A stretch of 35,829 nt of DNA, taken from the IMG/VR virus record IMGVR_UViG_3300023184_009621, positions 1-35,829 of that record, one strand, 5' to 3'. Positions 6,991 through 14,635 of the stretch are shown here, in pieces; positions within the stretch are counted from its first letter, which is position 1, and each line of letters opens with the position of its first letter. The position numbers were made by a program, and so were the translations under genes. The notes below the pieces were generated by a model, which worked only from the letters and a program-made list of their open reading frames with translations, was not told the origin of the DNA and did not search any database. This stretch comes from a virus.

Positions 6991-8015
6991 TGGCAACTTT
7001 TGAAATCAATGTACCAATTGAAAATAAAAATGAAAAAATCACCACTAGAATAGCTGATTTTAAAAAATACGGCTTTCAAAACATCAAGAACCATAAGATA
7101 AAACTTTATCTTATGGCTTCTAAAGACAATGAAATAGATGATTTATGCGAAGGATGGCCAGATAGTGTTGAGCCATTTTTTATAAAAACACCTTATGTCT
7201 ATGTCGCACAGCGTGTTTTTTATTATTATTCATCTATCATCAAACCCAACAGAGCAGATTGGTATATTCGCATTGATGAAGATAGCATAACTGACATAGA
7301 TGGTCTTGCTAATATTTTAGAAAAAAGATATGACCATGAAAGAGATTATCATCTTGGAGGAATTATAAATTATGACCCGTGTGATCTGGACAGAAATTTA
7401 TTGGGCCTGCTTGGGTTCTCCGAATGGTATCGTGGCAATGAGAACTTTACAGGCGATAATCCAGCACACGAAGTTGAAATTTCAATTACAAGCAATTCCG
7501 CAATACAAAAATTTGCAGAAAATCCTCTTTGCAAGCGTTATCTTGAAATGAGACAAGAATTCTCTGAAGGCTATGGAGATCAAGGTTTTTGCCACGCTTT
7601 ACGAATGTGTAAAATATATCCATTACACACAAAATTTTTAATTCACGATCCTGAGATTCTAAATTTCAGTATTTTTGGTGGAGTGCGTTATCACATTCAC
7701 CATGTGTCTCGTGACAATACACCAAAAATGCTTGAATGGTTTGATATATTTACTAAAAAAATGGACGAAAAACTTGTTAACAAAATATTCTTTTTAAGCC
7801 AAATTGAAAATGGAAGAAAACTTGTAAAGCTTTGCGATGATTATACGATATGCAATTTTAATGGCCGACGCAACGAAACAATAGGACTGTGGTGCTCAAA
7901 AGAAGATAAAATTTTAATGTATTCTGATATCCACAGAGAGAAAATAATAATTTTAGAAAAACAAAACAATGAATTTGTAAATGGAAGCTTTAAACTTACT
8001 TTTGCACAGTATTAA
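6990..8015 (+). CDS. GT-A glycosyltransferase-like protein (Fringe-like)
   Basis: 341 residues, starting on the last base of the preceding stop. The segment WYIRIDEDS (91-99) matches the metal-binding DxD region of GT-A enzymes. Further on, EGYGDQGF resembles the acidic G-x-x-(E/D)D motif of Fringe-like (GT31-type) enzymes, followed by a conserved-looking FLIHDPE and an HIHHVSRD segment. Such enzymes move a sugar from a nucleotide donor to an acceptor. Donor and acceptor are unknown. Translational coupling to a probable DNA-binding protein is unusual. It ends just before the bidirectional terminator at 8023-8054. Confidence 0.65.
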   Translation: MATFEINVPIENKNEKITTRIADFKKYGFQNIKNHKIKLYLMASKDNEIDDLCEGWPDSVEPFFIKTPYVYVAQRVFYYYSSIIKPNRADWYIRIDEDSITDIDGLANILEKRYDHERDYHLGGIINYDPCDLDRNLLGLLGFSEWYRGNENFTGDNPAHEVEISITSNSAIQKFAENPLCKRYLEMRQEFSEGYGDQGFCHALRMCKIYPLHTKFLIHDPEILNFSIFGGVRYHIHHVSRDNTPKMLEWFDIFTKKMDEKLVNKIFFLSQIENGRKLVKLCDDYTICNFNGRRNETIGLWCSKEDKILMYSDIHREKIIILEKQNNEFVNGSFKLTFAQY

Positions 8016-8022
8016 AAAAATT

Positions 8023-8054
8023 AAAAAAGGTAGCACTTAAGTGCTACCTTTTTT
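8023..8054. terminator. Perfect 32-base palindrome, bidirectional terminator
   Basis: Bases 8023-8038 and 8039-8054 are exact reverse complements, with six A at the left end and six T at the right end. It sits between the convergent stops at 8015 (plus) and 8097 (minus) and can end transcription from both sides. Confidence 0.88.
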
Positions 8055-8096
8055 ATGATTGAGAAAAATAACACATTTGTTATTTTAAAAAGTTAA

Positions 8097-9314
8097 TTAT
8101 CCTTCTAATTCTTCATCTATCAAATCATCGTCAAGTTCATTAGCTTCATTAAGTTCAACATCACTGTCGTCTTCTGCCCGACTTTCTAATGCCAACTTAT
8201 AAGGTTCTAGATAATTCTGTACTTGTTCTGTAGAACTTGCGTCAATCAACGCTGGACATTTAAGTAAAATATCTACAGGAATATCATTTCGATCTAAACT
8301 AGCTCGAAACTTAACCTCTTCACCATTGCTAAAAGAATCATTGACCTTATAACTTCCAGTTCCTGCCTGTTCAATCCTGCCAGAATCTAAAAGGCAAGAA
8401 AGTAAACCAGAAATAGGATTTATACCCTTGTCGAAAAGAAGCTGAACATTTTCAGATTCAACAAAAGGACGATGAGTTTTATTTTTGCGATTGATAAGTT
8501 TTACATTGATGCCAAGAATTTTTTTCTTCTTAGCACTCAATTTCTTTTCAATCTTTTGCATGGTTTTCGTTTCAAGACGACATGATGCATAAAAAGGCAA
8601 AGCATTTCCGCCACCTGCCGTTGTCTTGGTTGGAACATAAGTACCAATCTTGTCACGAGTTTGATTAAGAATCACAACAGTAGCGTTGTGTTTCTCCATA
8701 ACCGTGTTCAATTTTCGAAATTCCCTAGAACAAATTTTAGCTCGTTCGCCGGGCTGTTCATTTCCACCCACAATAGCTTTAAACTGAGCTTTGGTATATC
8801 CCTCAGGAAGATTAACCTCACGCAATTCACGAGCAGAAGGCGAAACCCCAATTGAATCATAAACAATAACAATAGGCACTTCAGGGCCTTTTTTCTCCCT
8901 TACTGCCTCAATAACTTTATACATTTTAGTAAACACTTCCTCAAGAGTTTGAGGCGTATGACGCACAATCCTTTTCAAATTGCAATGTGAGGCAAGTTGA
9001 ATGAATTCCTTATTGGCACTATTTTCGCAATCAAGAAGACATGGAATGCCACCAACTTTTTGTGTTCCAAAAAGAATATTTGCACCAAACAGTGATTTGC
9101 TGCTGCTATTTGGTCCAAAAATTTCAGTCAGTTTACCGCCGGGAATGCCTCCAGTAATAAACCTACCAGAGCAAATATAATTCAAAGCCAAAGATCCAGT
9201 ATCAATAAAGTATTTGATAGAATCAATGGAATCAAGTACATCACCACCTGTTTTTTCAGCTAAATCTTCAAAAAAATCATCATCAACATCGCTATTTAAT
9301 TTCTTCTTAGCCAT
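8097..9314 (-). CDS. uvsX: RecA/UvsX-type recombinase
   Basis: 405 residues; AGGAGG site before the ATG. Walker A reads GPNSSSKS (67-74), lacking the second Gly of the usual RecA motif. T4 UvsX also has a non-Gly residue there (GPSKSFKS), so this supports UvsX affinity. Walker B is IVIVYDSIG (148-156). NQTRDKIG (217-224) and TTAGGGNALPFYASCR (231-246) match the RecA core next to loop L2. The C-terminal tail is very acidic. It should form filaments on single-stranded DNA and drive strand exchange. The SSB gene lies upstream on the same strand, separated by the terminator at 9346-9378. Confidence 0.93.
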   Translation of the reverse strand: MAKKKLNSDVDDDFFEDLAEKTGGDVLDSIDSIKYFIDTGSLALNYICSGRFITGGIPGGKLTEIFGPNSSSKSLFGANILFGTQKVGGIPCLLDCENSANKEFIQLASHCNLKRIVRHTPQTLEEVFTKMYKVIEAVREKKGPEVPIVIVYDSIGVSPSARELREVNLPEGYTKAQFKAIVGGNEQPGERAKICSREFRKLNTVMEKHNATVVILNQTRDKIGTYVPTKTTAGGGNALPFYASCRLETKTMQKIEKKLSAKKKKILGINVKLINRKNKTHRPFVESENVQLLFDKGINPISGLLSCLLDSGRIEQAGTGSYKVNDSFSNGEEVKFRASLDRNDIPVDILLKCPALIDASSTEQVQNYLEPYKLALESRAEDDSDVELNEANELDDDLIDEELEG

Positions 9315-9345
9315 TGTAACCTCCTAGTATTTCAGATGAAAAAGC

Positions 9346-9378
9346 GAGCCACTCAAAGGCACATCCTTTGAGTGGCTC
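9346..9378 (-). terminator. Intrinsic terminator between SSB and recombinase genes
   Basis: A 14-bp perfect stem (9346-9359 with 9365-9378), loop of five bases, followed on the minus strand by GCTTTTTC. It would stop or attenuate transcription from the SSB gene, so the more abundant SSB message can be separated from the recombinase message. Confidence 0.85.
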
Positions 9379-9392
9379 TAAAACATTAACAA

Positions 9393-10403
9393 TTACATGC
9401 CAGACAGTTCTTTCATGAACTCATCATCGGCAAGAACTTCATCTTCAGAGGAGGATGACGCAGCTGTAGCTTTAGTTGCTTGGCTGCTGACGACAAGATC
9501 TTCTCTCACTGGAGCAGAGCTAGCTGCCTTAGCAGAAGAAGTAGAGGAGTTGCCACCATCTGCTTGGCGGAATTCAGCGAGTTCATCATTGATTTCGCTT
9601 TGTTCCTTAACCATACCAAGATGAACACGAAGAGCATACTTCAACTCATCAGCAGTTTTTATAACACGCAAAGACTGAAGATCATGCGTGTTTTCAAGCC
9701 ACTTTTCTACTTCATCAAGATTGCCAGCAGGAGCAGGATCTTCAAATTTGGACTGATCATAGTTAGGGTATTCGCTACCACCGCCACCTTTAACTACTTT
9801 CTTAACTACCCTGAAATCCCGACCGTTAGTGGGATGACTTACATCGCCCAAAGGTTTTTCACCTGCTGTAGGATCACCAAGGATGGCTCTAATTATCTTA
9901 CTGTGAACTGTTTTGCCACAGCTATAGATCTTAGGACCAACATTTTTCTTAACATTGCCATCTTTATCCTTTTCAGAACGAACGATGACATTGTAGTAAT
10001 ACCTTTCAACAGGCTTGATGGCACGAGCTTGATTCTGAAGATCTTCTTGCTCTTTGCCACTTTTACCTTCTGACTTCTGCCAAAGATCGTTGTAGTATTT
10101 GCAAATAATACAATCGCCTTGCCAACGATCTCCACGCTCAGTTTTCACAAGCGTTTTAGGACAATGATAGGTTTTCTTTTGACGAGTGGCAGGGTTGTTC
10201 AAGGTGTGAACACGGGTAACCACAAAGAATGGAGTGCCTTTTTTTCTAGGCATAAATCGCAAAAGCGAAAAACCATCACGCTCTGGTAGTCGCACGAACT
10301 TTTCAAGGTAATCACCGTTGCCAGCAACACCTCCCTCATCCGAGACTCGTTTAGCCTCGTTCATGAGTTCGTTCATGTCTAGTCCTTCGTAATCAGTACT
10401 CAT
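9393..10403 (-). CDS. gp32-like single-stranded DNA-binding protein
   Basis: 336 residues; AAGGAAG before the ATG. A zinc site like that of T4 gp32 is visible as H66, C81, C98 and C101 (H-x14-C-x16-C-x2-C). The core contains KPVERYYYNVIV and GPKIYSCGK, typical of the gp32 OB fold. A low-complexity Ser/Ala linker leads to an acidic tail (EDEVLADDEFMKEL), which in gp32 recruits partner proteins. It coats single-stranded DNA at forks and in recombination and should act with the UvsX and DnaB homologues here. A TACACT box (10435-10430, minus) may be its -10; the -35 is poor. Confidence 0.92.
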   Translation of the reverse strand: MSTDYEGLDMNELMNEAKRVSDEGGVAGNGDYLEKFVRLPERDGFSLLRFMPRKKGTPFFVVTRVHTLNNPATRQKKTYHCPKTLVKTERGDRWQGDCIICKYYNDLWQKSEGKSGKEQEDLQNQARAIKPVERYYYNVIVRSEKDKDGNVKKNVGPKIYSCGKTVHSKIIRAILGDPTAGEKPLGDVSHPTNGRDFRVVKKVVKGGGGSEYPNYDQSKFEDPAPAGNLDEVEKWLENTHDLQSLRVIKTADELKYALRVHLGMVKEQSEINDELAEFRQADGGNSSTSSAKAASSAPVREDLVVSSQATKATAASSSSEDEVLADDEFMKELSGM

Positions 10404-10455
10404 AGTAGTCTTCCTTAGTAAGGGTAAAAAGTGTAACGCATTTTGTTAAAGAAAA

Positions 10456-10487
10456 AGACTTCAACTCGGCGTCCACGAGTGAAGTCT
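10456..10487 (-). terminator. Intrinsic terminator upstream of the SSB gene
   Basis: Arms 10456-10468 and 10476-10487 pair with one bulged base. On the minus strand the hairpin is followed by CTTTTTCTTT. It ends the 12427-10539 gene run and isolates SSB expression. Confidence 0.75.
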
Positions 10488-10538
10488 AATATAATAACGG
10501 CAGATGATGCAAGAGACTTTAGAAGAATTTCTTTAACT

Positions 10539-11006
10539 TTAACTTTTTTTCTTCCCAGCACTGGATTCTTCAGCTTTTTCTGTTGCAGCAAGAGCTTGCA
10601 TATCAGCAACTTCTTTCATTCTCAAAGCCTTTTCTTGCAAAGCGGCCATCTTATCTTTCATAGAGTTGTAGCCTTCGGACTCCAATTTATCATTCAAATT
10701 TTTTCTATTTAACTGTTCTGCATCATATTCTGCTTCAAGTGCTTTCAAAATCTCAATATTGCGTTGCAACTTATTAGCAACCTCCTGAGCTTTTCGAGCC
10801 TCTTTTTTTGCAGCAAGTTCAGGATTGCCCGGCAAAGCCTCTTGTGTAGCTCCGTGTTCCAATTTCCACCTCTCTAATTCTTGTTGTTTTTCAACCTCAA
10901 TAAGCTTGCGTTCTTTACGCAATTCCTCTCGTTGAGCCAAAATTTTCTTACGCACAGCCTTTTGACGAGCCTTGCGCTTTTCAATCTTTTTTCTAGACAA
11001 TGACAT
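10539..11006 (-). CDS. Charged coiled-coil protein
   Basis: 155 residues; TAGGAG before the ATG. Almost the whole protein is a Lys/Arg/Glu-rich helix: KKIEKRKARQKAVRKK, then REELRKERKLIEVEKQQELE, a Pro-containing hinge (ALPGNPEL), then a second long helix. The pattern suggests a two-part coiled coil. The very basic first 30 residues could bind nucleic acid. No family is recognised. It lies 14 bases after the 11021 gene and is followed by a terminator. Its position beside the SSB gene makes a replication or scaffold role possible, but this is only context. Confidence 0.7.
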   Translation of the reverse strand: MSLSRKKIEKRKARQKAVRKKILAQREELRKERKLIEVEKQQELERWKLEHGATQEALPGNPELAAKKEARKAQEVANKLQRNIEILKALEAEYDAEQLNRKNLNDKLESEGYNSMKDKMAALQEKALRMKEVADMQALAATEKAEESSAGKKKS

Positions 11007-11020
11007 AGAAAACTCCTAAA

Positions 11021-11788
11021 TTAACGACGCCCTCGAAGATTTGGCATGGTGTCAGAACCAGCACCACCCCAATAAAGATTTCCGCCATCTCGTTCTTTGG
11101 GGTTTTCGCTAAATCCAAGTTCTCGATCACCAAACAAGTTAATATTTGCTGGAACAAAATAAGTGTCTGGTATAGTTTGTTCCCGACCAATATCATCTTG
11201 TATCACGAAAATTTCGCCCAATCCTTTAGGATTAGGGCGTTTTTCGTAAATTTCATACTTCTTATCAACAGTAAATTTCAAACCTTTTTTCTGTGCTTCA
11301 AAAAGTTGTTGAGGCTCAGGACTATAGACCATTATGTCTATTGCACGCCTTACTTGTGGACGCACCATATTGTGAGGTTGAATTGCGGTTGATGCAGCAG
11401 ACAAAGTTTGCTCAGAGTCTGCTGCAGGCTTTGAATGATATTCTGAAACTGTGTATTGATTAGAACAAGAAGCGATAGAAGATTGATTTTCTTCAACGGC
11501 AACAATACATGTTTCAGCACCACCGTCAAAAAGAAACTTTTTATTTTTAAGAACAATTCCGCCCTTGGCTTCTTTAAAACTCACCTGTTTTTTGCTAATT
11601 TCATAAACATCAACATTTATAATCCAAATATCACGACGAGCCAACTGAGCCATAATAGCACCAGCAAGCTTTTCTAGTTGAACATCATCAAGAGGATCTC
11701 CAACCTTCTTTTTAAAGGTTTTTGTTTCCTCTTTATTATATTCACCATCAATTCGTTCATGATAATGATAAACGCATTCAAATCCCAC
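11021..11788 (-). CDS. Hypothetical protein, 255 residues, GTG start
   Basis: GTG at 11788, with a strong GGGGAGG five bases upstream and no alternative Met nearby. The N-terminal part (about 1-100) is alpha/beta with DIWIINVDVYEISKKQVSFKE. A Ser/Ala/Gln-rich linker follows (about 100-145). The C-terminal part has RRAIDIMVYSPEPQQL and GREQTIPDTYFVPANINLFGD, then a Gly/Arg-rich tail (GGAGSDTMPNLRGRR). I do not recognise the family. Its place between a methyltransferase and the replication genes gives no firm clue. Confidence 0.7.
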   Translation of the reverse strand: MGFECVYHYHERIDGEYNKEETKTFKKKVGDPLDDVQLEKLAGAIMAQLARRDIWIINVDVYEISKKQVSFKEAKGGIVLKNKKFLFDGGAETCIVAVEENQSSIASCSNQYTVSEYHSKPAADSEQTLSAASTAIQPHNMVRPQVRRAIDIMVYSPEPQQLFEAQKKGLKFTVDKKYEIYEKRPNPKGLGEIFVIQDDIGREQTIPDTYFVPANINLFGDRELGFSENPKERDGGNLYWGGAGSDTMPNLRGRR

Positions 11789-11800
11789 AATATCCTCCCC

Positions 11801-12427
11801 TCACTTTTGAACCAGACCTGTACCATATCTAGTTGCGAAAAGCAAAGGCTGCCTATTTTTACTTTCACAAAAAGCCATGAAAGCATCCTTCGCAGGCTTA
11901 TTTTTGTTTAAATATTCGCAAACAATTATACCGTTTTCACTTACACTTGGCCATATAAAGTCTAAATATTCCAAATGTTTATCATAATGAGACTCATCTG
12001 TAATAAAAACCATATCCCATTCGCCAGAAATAAGTTGCTCAAAATTAAAATCATATAAATTACCCATGTAAAAATTACGATCACCTTTTATAGAACGCTT
12101 AATATTGCGTTCTCCAAGACGAGTCGAAGTAAATTCCTTGTTTATCTGCCTATAACCAAGAAATTTTTTAACTGTTTTACAAGAACTTAAAAAAGTTCCA
12201 GATAATAAACCAAGGTCAAAACCAATTTCCAACAAACTACAAGGACTTACATACTTGCTCAAATGATAATAAAACCCCGAGTAATTTGGGTCTACATACG
12301 AAGCAGAACGACGAGAACTCTCGTCAATCACGCAAAACCTATCAAGAATTACTTTTCCACTTATAGATCTTGATTCCAAATTAGAATCGAGAGCTTTTTT
12401 GAATTCTTTTAGTTCCAACTTAATCAT
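11801..12427 (-). CDS. Class I SAM-dependent methyltransferase-like protein
   Basis: 208 residues. SLLEIGFDLGLLSGTFL (about 64-80) fits methyltransferase motif I, with Phe-Asp where G-x-G is usual. WDMVFITDESHYD matches the acidic motif around post-II/III, and NGIIVCEYLNK the strand after. This resembles small stand-alone methyltransferases found near sugar genes. The target is unknown. No Shine-Dalgarno site is visible: the ATG is only 14 bases from the divergent ATG at 12442, and a shared A/T box lies between them. Confidence 0.6.
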   Translation of the reverse strand: MIKLELKEFKKALDSNLESRSISGKVILDRFCVIDESSRRSASYVDPNYSGFYYHLSKYVSPCSLLEIGFDLGLLSGTFLSSCKTVKKFLGYRQINKEFTSTRLGERNIKRSIKGDRNFYMGNLYDFNFEQLISGEWDMVFITDESHYDKHLEYLDFIWPSVSENGIIVCEYLNKNKPAKDAFMAFCESKNRQPLLFATRYGTGLVQK

Positions 12428-12429
12428 AG

Positions 12430-12436
12430 TATAATA
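12430..12436. promoter_or_regulatory. Overlapping -10-like boxes in a 14-base divergent gap
   Basis: TATAAT on the plus strand (12430-12435) overlaps TATTAT on the minus strand (12436-12431). Transcription from the plus box would begin at or next to the ATG at 12442, giving a leaderless message. No good -35 is seen. Neither flanking gene has a Shine-Dalgarno site. Confidence 0.4.
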
Positions 12437-12441
12437 CAGTT

Positions 12442-13281
12442 ATGTCTGACCTACATATTTATTGTGAAACTGGAGCTATTGGTGATATTGCTATTAGCAT
12501 ATGCCGATCACACATAGCAATGGAAGCATGGGGACACACCAAAACGATAATTCATACATCACCCATTTTTCGATATGGAAATCCACCCCAAGATAAACCT
12601 TATAACTCTGATTGCATTACTATTCTTCAACACTGCAACTTTATAAAAGACATTGTTTTTGAATGCGAACACGATAAACCTGAAACCATCCAAATAAGCA
12701 AAAAATATAAATGCCAGATTACCCAACCTATCATTTATAGGGAAAAACAAAACATATTAGATTGGATAAACCTTAAAAATTTTTTACCAAAAGAAGAATT
12801 CAAAGGCAAAGTTGCAATATTTCATCCCGTAAGTCTTGCCAACAAGCCTTCAAAGCATCTTGATGATTATATTCCTGAATGGGATCGATGTATTAAAACA
12901 CTTATACAAAATGGATTCACCATTGTTATGGTAGGTGGCGAAAATGATCCAATACATCTTACCATGAAAAAAACAACGATAGAAAAAATAAACAATAAAA
13001 TAGGATTATGGTCACAATTAGAATCCTTGGCCTTTCTTTTATATCGAGCAGATGTAGTTGTCTCCTGTGATAGTTGGGGAGCAATTTGGGGACCAGCAGC
13101 ACGCATTCCTTCTGCTATTGCGTGGGGATATCGTATGGAAAACAACATAGATTGGTGGGTGACAGGATTTATAGGCAACAAAGATTGTTATAAATATTCA
13201 TGGTCATCACAAAAAGACTACTGCGATGTAGATCTTGCTAACTACCTTGGAAGATTGAACATAAAGGAACGCCATGTCTGA
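12442..13281 (+). CDS. GT9/heptosyltransferase-like glycosyltransferase
   Basis: 279 residues, GT-B type. The N-terminal segment GAIGDIAISICRSHIA matches the G-x-x-GD-x-x loop of GT9 enzymes. FTIVMVGGENDP starts the second Rossmann half, and VVSCDSWGAIWGPAARIPSAIAWG corresponds to the conserved D-(S/T)-G-x-x-H-x-A donor-site region, with Trp-Gly replacing Gly-x-x-His. GT9 enzymes transfer heptose or related sugars from ADP- or other nucleotide donors. The acceptor is unknown. It overlaps the galactopyranose mutase gene by eight bases, so the two are co-expressed. Confidence 0.72.
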   Translation: MSDLHIYCETGAIGDIAISICRSHIAMEAWGHTKTIIHTSPIFRYGNPPQDKPYNSDCITILQHCNFIKDIVFECEHDKPETIQISKKYKCQITQPIIYREKQNILDWINLKNFLPKEEFKGKVAIFHPVSLANKPSKHLDDYIPEWDRCIKTLIQNGFTIVMVGGENDPIHLTMKKTTIEKINNKIGLWSQLESLAFLLYRADVVVSCDSWGAIWGPAARIPSAIAWGYRMENNIDWWVTGFIGNKDCYKYSWSSQKDYCDVDLANYLGRLNIKERHV

Positions 13282-14407
13282 ATATAATTTTCTTGTAATT
13301 GGAGCAGGCTTTTTTGGATCTACATTTGCAAGAATGGTTAAAGATGCAGGAAAAACTGTTCTTGTAATTGACAAAAATCCCCACATAGCTGGAGCGTCTT
13401 ATGACCGTCGAATCAAAAACATTCTTGTAAACGACTATGGAGCACATATATTTCACACGCATAGCGAAGATGTATGGGCATTTGTTAATCGATTTACAAC
13501 GATGGATCCATTTATCAACAAACCTAAAGTAATATCAAAAAAAGGTGTTTTCAGCTTTCCTATAAACATGATGACATTACATCAATTATGGGGAGTAATA
13601 ACCCCAGAAGAAGCTTTCAATGAACTTCAAAAAAGAAGAATTCCATGTGCAAATCCTCGTAATTTTGAAGAATGGGCATTAGATCGTGTAGGTAAAGAGT
13701 TGTATGAATTATTCTTTTATGGATATACAAAAAAACAATGGATGAAAGAGCCAAGCCAGCTTCCATCATCAATTATCCAAAGACTACCAATTAGGTTAAC
13801 TTATGAAGAAAATTACTTTACAACACAATATCAAGGTGTGCCTCGTAATGGATACACTAACACAATTCAAAACATGCTTGATGATATTCCAGTAGAATTA
13901 GGCGTCGATTTTTTCGCAATGCGAGACAAATGGTCAAACATAGCCGATCATATTGTTTATACTGGGCCAATAGACAAGTTTTTTAATTATGAATATGGAG
14001 AGTTAGAATACAACACATTGCGCTTTGAACACAAAGAATATGCCGGAGATCAACAAGGCAATGCGGTATTTAATTGGGTCGATGAATCTGTACCATACAT
14101 AAGAAGCATTGAATATCGTCATTTTTACGAAAGAAAAATCACAAAACACTATGATCAAAAATCATTTGATTATAGCCCAACCATAGTAACTTATGATTTT
14201 CCCGTTGCCTTTAAAGATCATCCCGAACCTTATTATCCAATAAGAGATTTTAAAAACAGTGAATTACACAACAAATACACGCAATTAAAAACGGCTACAA
14301 GTAAAATTACATTTGGAGGGCGTCTGGGTGAATATAAATACCTCGACATGGATCAAACCATGGCATCAGCAATGGTAAAAGCAAGGACATTGTTAGGAAT
14401 AAAATAG
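13274..14407 (+). CDS. glf: UDP-galactopyranose mutase
   Basis: 377 residues, close to the usual length. The FAD dinucleotide site is VIGAGFFGSTFA (8-19), and ASYDRRI with DYGAHIFHTHSEDVW are typical Glf segments. GYTKKQWMKEPSQLP, LTYEENYFTTQYQGVP, VYTGPIDKFFNYEYG and GGRLGEYKYLDMDQ all match conserved Glf positions, including the Arg that holds the UDP-sugar. The enzyme converts UDP-galactopyranose to UDP-galactofuranose, using reduced FAD. The product feeds galactofuranosyltransferases, so one of the nearby transferases may be Galf-specific. Galactofuranose is used in bacterial surface polymers. Overlap with the GT9 gene shows an operon. Confidence 0.95.
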   Translation: MSEYNFLVIGAGFFGSTFARMVKDAGKTVLVIDKNPHIAGASYDRRIKNILVNDYGAHIFHTHSEDVWAFVNRFTTMDPFINKPKVISKKGVFSFPINMMTLHQLWGVITPEEAFNELQKRRIPCANPRNFEEWALDRVGKELYELFFYGYTKKQWMKEPSQLPSSIIQRLPIRLTYEENYFTTQYQGVPRNGYTNTIQNMLDDIPVELGVDFFAMRDKWSNIADHIVYTGPIDKFFNYEYGELEYNTLRFEHKEYAGDQQGNAVFNWVDESVPYIRSIEYRHFYERKITKHYDQKSFDYSPTIVTYDFPVAFKDHPEPYYPIRDFKNSELHNKYTQLKTATSKITFGGRLGEYKYLDMDQTMASAMVKARTLLGIK

Positions 14408-14436
14408 GGAAGTTAGGCATAAAGCACTAACTTCCC
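14407..14436. terminator. 10-bp hairpin at the end of glf
   Basis: GGGAAGTTAG (14407-14416) pairs perfectly with CTAACTTCCC (14427-14436) around a ten-base loop. It begins at the last base of the glf stop codon. The T run after it is weak, so it may be a terminator or part of the adjoining inverted-repeat island. Confidence 0.5.
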
Positions 14437-14600
14437 TTGTCCTTGCGAGATTGGGTCTCTGAGGAACTTCCCACAACCGGTGCCTCACAAGCATCCCAGT
14501 TCTGCATAAGGGTCTGATCCATTTTCACCACCAGTTCAGACATCAATGCAGGCAGTCTGAACATCAGGGTAGAAAATTTGAGGTAGAGCAACAAGGACAA
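14437..14600. other. GC-richer island bounded by 9-bp inverted repeats
   Basis: TTGTCCTTG (14437-14445) and CAAGGACAA (14592-14600) bound a segment visibly richer in G+C than its surroundings. Inside are GAGA/TCTC (14447-14459), TGAGG/CCTCA (14460-14487), and an extended hairpin of CTGAT/ATCAG (14514-14518, 14563-14567) enclosing GTTCAGAC/GTCTGAAC (14534-14541, 14555-14562). On the minus strand an ATG frame of 45 codons (14564 to 14427) is open, with codon choice more G/C-ending than nearby genes and a tail SETQSRKDKGS; it has no clear ribosome site. Possible readings are a small structured RNA, a miniature inverted-repeat element, or a captured gene fragment. The sequence does not decide. 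Confidence 0.5.
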
Positions 14601-14635
14601 TTTATTTATTACAATCGAAAAGAAAAAGGTTGTTA

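Noticed and set aside
8097-9314. Recombinase judged inactive because of the altered Walker A (GPNSSSKS)
   Set aside because: T4 UvsX, which is active, also lacks the second Gly at this place; all other RecA motifs are intact.
14427-14564. 45-residue minus-strand gene in the island
   Set aside because: Kept only as part of the island description: no ribosome site, no recognised family, and it overlaps strong RNA-like pairing.
14505-14570. Hammerhead ribozyme on the minus strand of the island (CTGATG followed by a stem)
   Set aside because: The CUGANGA and GAAA core elements are not both present in the right places.
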